Source: Aldrovandia affinis (Eukaryota; Chordata; Actinopteri; Notacanthiformes; Halosauridae). Taken from it: DNA of 64,000 nucleotides. Position numbers and translations under genes: made by a program. Location: contig JAINUG010000169.1 in the NCBI GenBank assembly GCA_029706075.1, forward strand, positions 186,001 through 250,000, written 5' to 3'. Below are positions 46,297-64,000 of this stretch, in pieces (the stretch's first letter is position 1; each line of letters opens with the position of its first letter). The notes below the pieces were generated by a model. It had not been told where the DNA came from and did no database searches. It was given only the letters and a program-made list of their open reading frames with translations.

Positions 46297-47618
46297 TTTG
46301 CACATTATTCAGTCACAAGGAGATAGCTCTACTCAATTGGATACAAACTGGACAGATTATATTTCTTGAACAGATGGCGGAGCCACCATTTTCACAAAAC
46401 CCTGTACCATAGCTATGGGGTGTGGGCGAGACATCCTCACCGGTCACGAAGTGTGCTGTTTGTGTTAACTGCTGAATTGCAAATCAGACCTTGTGTGAAA
46501 ACTGAATACTCCAATATCTCCTGCTAACAGCTGACATTGAAATGGTACGACCATTCAGTTAAGACGATAGAAAAATTAAGATAGATAGAAATACATTACA
46601 CATTTTTCAAACCGACAGTATAAAACATCCTTGGGGGATGTTGATCGTTATGACCACTATTAGGTATCTTTACCCATGGTGACAATGAAAACAAACCCAC
46701 ATTTAACACAATGAATAAGCTAAAAATGCTCAATCTTCACAAAATGCACTGACAACAATGGGGTGGGACAAGAAACTTATGTGGATAAAATTCAAATTAC
46801 AAAGAAATTGTTGGACAGGACAAACACTGCCTGTAGAGGGGTGAAGAAACTCATCTTTAGCCATAGCAAAAGAAAAAAGCTGAGCTATAAACTCAATACT
46901 TATTCGCTCCAATTCAGAGGAGCTCTCCTCAAGAACATCATTATGACATGATTATCACATTCACTCAATCATAGTTTACTAGCTAGGTAATACAAGACCC
47001 TTCAATCTTCAGGGTATTTTTAAAAGTGTTTTAAAAAAAGTTTTTAAATTTGTACACATTTGAAAACAAATCTTGACAATTCATGACAAAAATATACTTG
47101 AATAAGAAGGGTCCCCCTTTCCCAGAAAATCCATGATGTGGATTTCAGGTTACCTTCTCTCCTTTATCACAAATTTACGCCAACCCTTTTTAACAAATGA
47201 CCAGTCAACGAATACGTAGGTCTTATTTCAATTTCAACTGCCAGGTGGTGCTGTCCCCCTTAAGGCATCTCTGTTGAAATAAAAAGGTAAACATTTGAAG
47301 ATGCACCCTCATTTCTCCACGTCTCCACAATATACATAAGAAAACACCTATATGGTTGTAAACCGTTAAAAGTGCATTCACTAGCTATGTTATTCGTCTT
47401 CCTTTAAATACAAACCACATTAGGTTACGGATACAAATACAAAATCATACTATGTGTTGCTCCAGCATTTTAAAGCAATGGTGTCATAACACCATTTTTG
47501 TTTTCTACCGAATATATATTTTGTACAATACCGTGTAAACACTAAGGAATAAATATAAAAAGTCTTGTTCTTTCTCAATAGAATTCAATAATTTCTCTGC
47601 ATCTTAAAATGGAACTAC

Positions 47619-47619
<1 letters not shown>

Positions 47620-47652
<33 letters not shown>
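47620..47652 (+). repeat. (AC)n microsatellite in the SLC35D1 3' UTR
   Basis: About 16 AC units. Confidence 0.95.
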
Positions 47653-47656
<4 letters not shown>

Positions 47657-48255
47657 CCTCACAAATTCCTTCCGATCACTCCACGACGTTCCTTTCGATA
47701 TGCGCCATGAAGGCATGCCCCGTTCCCTCGCGGGTAAAGACAGACCAAGGGACACTTCTTAACCCCAACCGGACTTCAAAAATCTGTCCGATGGGTTTCT
47801 AACCTTGTTTGTATCCTGCACATGACACAGAATAGACCTCCCTTTTTAAAAAGTAACTAACACATTCAAATACAAATATAAATCACTGCTAAAATACCTT
47901 TAACCGTCTTACAAAAAAAACGAAATTAAAAATCAGAGCCACTTAATTGCAGCTGCCTGGTCCCAGAGCAGTCCAGCACATGACTGGCTGACAAATTCTT
48001 GCAATGGTAAACAAAACCAGGAATGTCAAAAACACATTCCTTAACACTGACAAACAAAACCTCCAAAACAAAAACTTAGCTGTGAGGGCAAGATGCTAAT
48101 CTTCCATTCCATTTCTGTAGCCACCCCACCCCACAATATCAGCAGTCTTGCTTGGCTTCTCCTCAACGTGCTCCTGGGCGTACAAAGCAATAAATAAAAC
48201 CAGTTTCTGTGCAGCCAAACGGGGAGCGAGAGGGGGTGGCCTCTTTACGTTACTG

Positions 48256-62777
<14,522 letters not shown>

Positions 62778-62800
62778 ACTTGCTACAATTACGCAGGTAG

Positions 62801-62808
62801 TGACGTCA
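62801..62808. promoter_or_regulatory. Palindromic CRE in the SLC35D1 promoter
   Basis: TGACGTCA, 24 bases upstream of the SLC35D1 ATG. No TATA box was seen. Confidence 0.6.
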
Positions 62809-62819
62809 TTCCGTGCTTT

Positions 62820-63460
62820 TTGTGATCCGACCGCAACTGGAGGTCAACAGAACCACAACGACAAAAGCCAACCAGAAGCCGGAATACCCTGAACGACACA
62901 GTGGAACGCCAATGGTCATATCTGGCTTCATAGCGCAAAATCATGGTCTTTGCCATCTTGAGGGAGCGATTTGTACCAAAGTTACCTTAAACCCAAACAA
63001 TGCACTAAAGTGAAACGTATAAACGGTAACGTTATATCTAGATTATATAGCGTTATATACCAGTTGAGCTGTATTAGCTATATTATACAATTTAAGCATG
63101 TTAGAAATCTAGAATCAAGTGTTACGTTTCATAAGCACTGTAACACTAACTTGATACCTTGAAGCAAAACTAATGTAATTAACATCCCGGTTAACTTTCA
63201 GAAGTAGCATACGTGTTGCTTCCGAATTCCCATTGTGCCACTTCACATTGAGGGCTTTAAATTCAGGAATACATCATAGTAATTTAAAAAGAAAGGGTCT
63301 AATTTCTTATCAGGTACAACGTTGATTCGCAAGCAATCAGTCCCTATGCAATCCTGAAACATGTTTCAAATACATTTAACCAAAATAAATATAGGTGTAC
63401 ATTTTCCCTAAAAATACATTATTATGGAACATGATACTGTGATTTTCGATTAATACATTT
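62820..63460. other. Intergenic, SLC35D1 upstream
   Basis: No exon or recognised repeat was seen. Confidence 0.4.
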
Positions 63461-63469
63461 GCCACTAAC

Positions 63470-63880
63470 TCATGTCTCCATACATGACGGCCCTGTATTT
63501 GGCGCTATGACCGGGGATAAGGAATTGGGTGTAGTAGATGTTACCGCGCCCCTTGCAGGACAAATGTGGACATTGCAACCTGTAGAGTTAAGTAATCCGG
63601 CACGGATGGGTGTAAAAGTGAAGTGTTCCATTTCCCGACTAAAAGTTTCAAGTACACCAGTGTGTTGAGACCCAAAAATACCTGCTGGCCTGATATACTG
63701 CTGAAAGAGGTAATCACCTGCATCACCCCAGTATCCATCTCCCCCTGAGCCCCTCAACGTCCACCTCTTACCAGAGCCACCTTTCAGCTCACTATTAGTT
63801 ACCTCCCTAACAACACCAGGACTATCAATTTGGACACCTGCAGTCAACCCAGCTGTTTGATGAACATTTAGCCAAATCTG
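63470..63880 (-). other. Unidentified open reading frame
   Basis: A minus-strand frame stays open for about 137 codons with protein-like composition: WTLRGSGGDGYWGDAGDYLF, QQYIRPAGIFGSQHTGVL, HFTFTPIRAGLLNSTGC. It has no good ATG at its upstream end; in-frame stops lie just before it (TAG near 63884, another near 63945). A neighbouring frame reads RFEELVADLAKC, suggesting a frameshifted older gene or transposon piece. No family is recognised. It is not part of SLC35D1. Confidence 0.4.
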
Positions 63881-64000
63881 CAACTAACTCCTCAAACCTG
63901 GTTTCTGTACCCGATTGTTCAAATGTAGCTTAACATATTAGTGATTTTTCTGCATATTGAAAAACAGAGTACATCCCCATCTGCCTGGGCACCCTCTACC

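Overview
The window is vertebrate nuclear DNA, almost certainly from a ray-finned fish. Genes are split into short exons with GT/AG introns. They match a gene block that in human lies on 1p31: SGIP1, DYNLT5 (TCTEX1D1), INSL5, MIER1, SLC35D1. Introns carry teleost-type repeats: Tc1, piggyBac, PIF/Harbinger, hAT MITEs, and tRNA-derived SINEs whose tail reads AAGTCGCTCTGGATAAGAG. The species cannot be fixed from the sequence; an early-branching teleost is only a guess.

Layout. (1) 230-5388, plus strand: the last seven coding exons of SGIP1 (mu-homology domain and stop), then a long 3' region to about 9.45 kb. That region holds a 434-bp miniature LTR retrotransposon. (2) 10704-13376, plus: complete DYNLT5 in four coding exons, with a possible upstream in-frame exon at 9836-9916. 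(3) 14842-16926, minus: a two-exon INSL5/relaxin-like hormone gene, tail-to-tail with DYNLT5. (4) 17.1-20.2 kb: repeats and unassigned DNA where DNAI4 (WDR78) sits in human; no DNAI4 exon is visible. (5) 20315-33281, plus: complete MIER1 in 13 coding exons. (6) 34.5-46.3 kb: an 11.8-kb gap between convergent genes, filled with LINE, hAT, THAP, SGNH-hydrolase and Harbinger remnants, a 137-bp tandem array of tRNA-like units, and long inverted repeats. (7) 46291-62777, minus: complete SLC35D1 in 12 coding exons. (8) 62.8-64.0 kb: its CRE-containing promoter and one unidentified ORF.

The five genes share a conserved block, not a pathway. SGIP1 is an endocytic adaptor, DYNLT5 a Tctex1-type dynein light chain, INSL5 a secreted peptide hormone, MIER1 a nuclear ELM2-SANT corepressor, and SLC35D1 an ER nucleotide-sugar transporter. 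Exon borders were set by hand from reading frame, splice dinucleotides and remembered family sequences. Every internal exon keeps phase with its neighbours, so the five CDS models agree internally. Repeat families were called by eye; copy numbers and identities were not computed.
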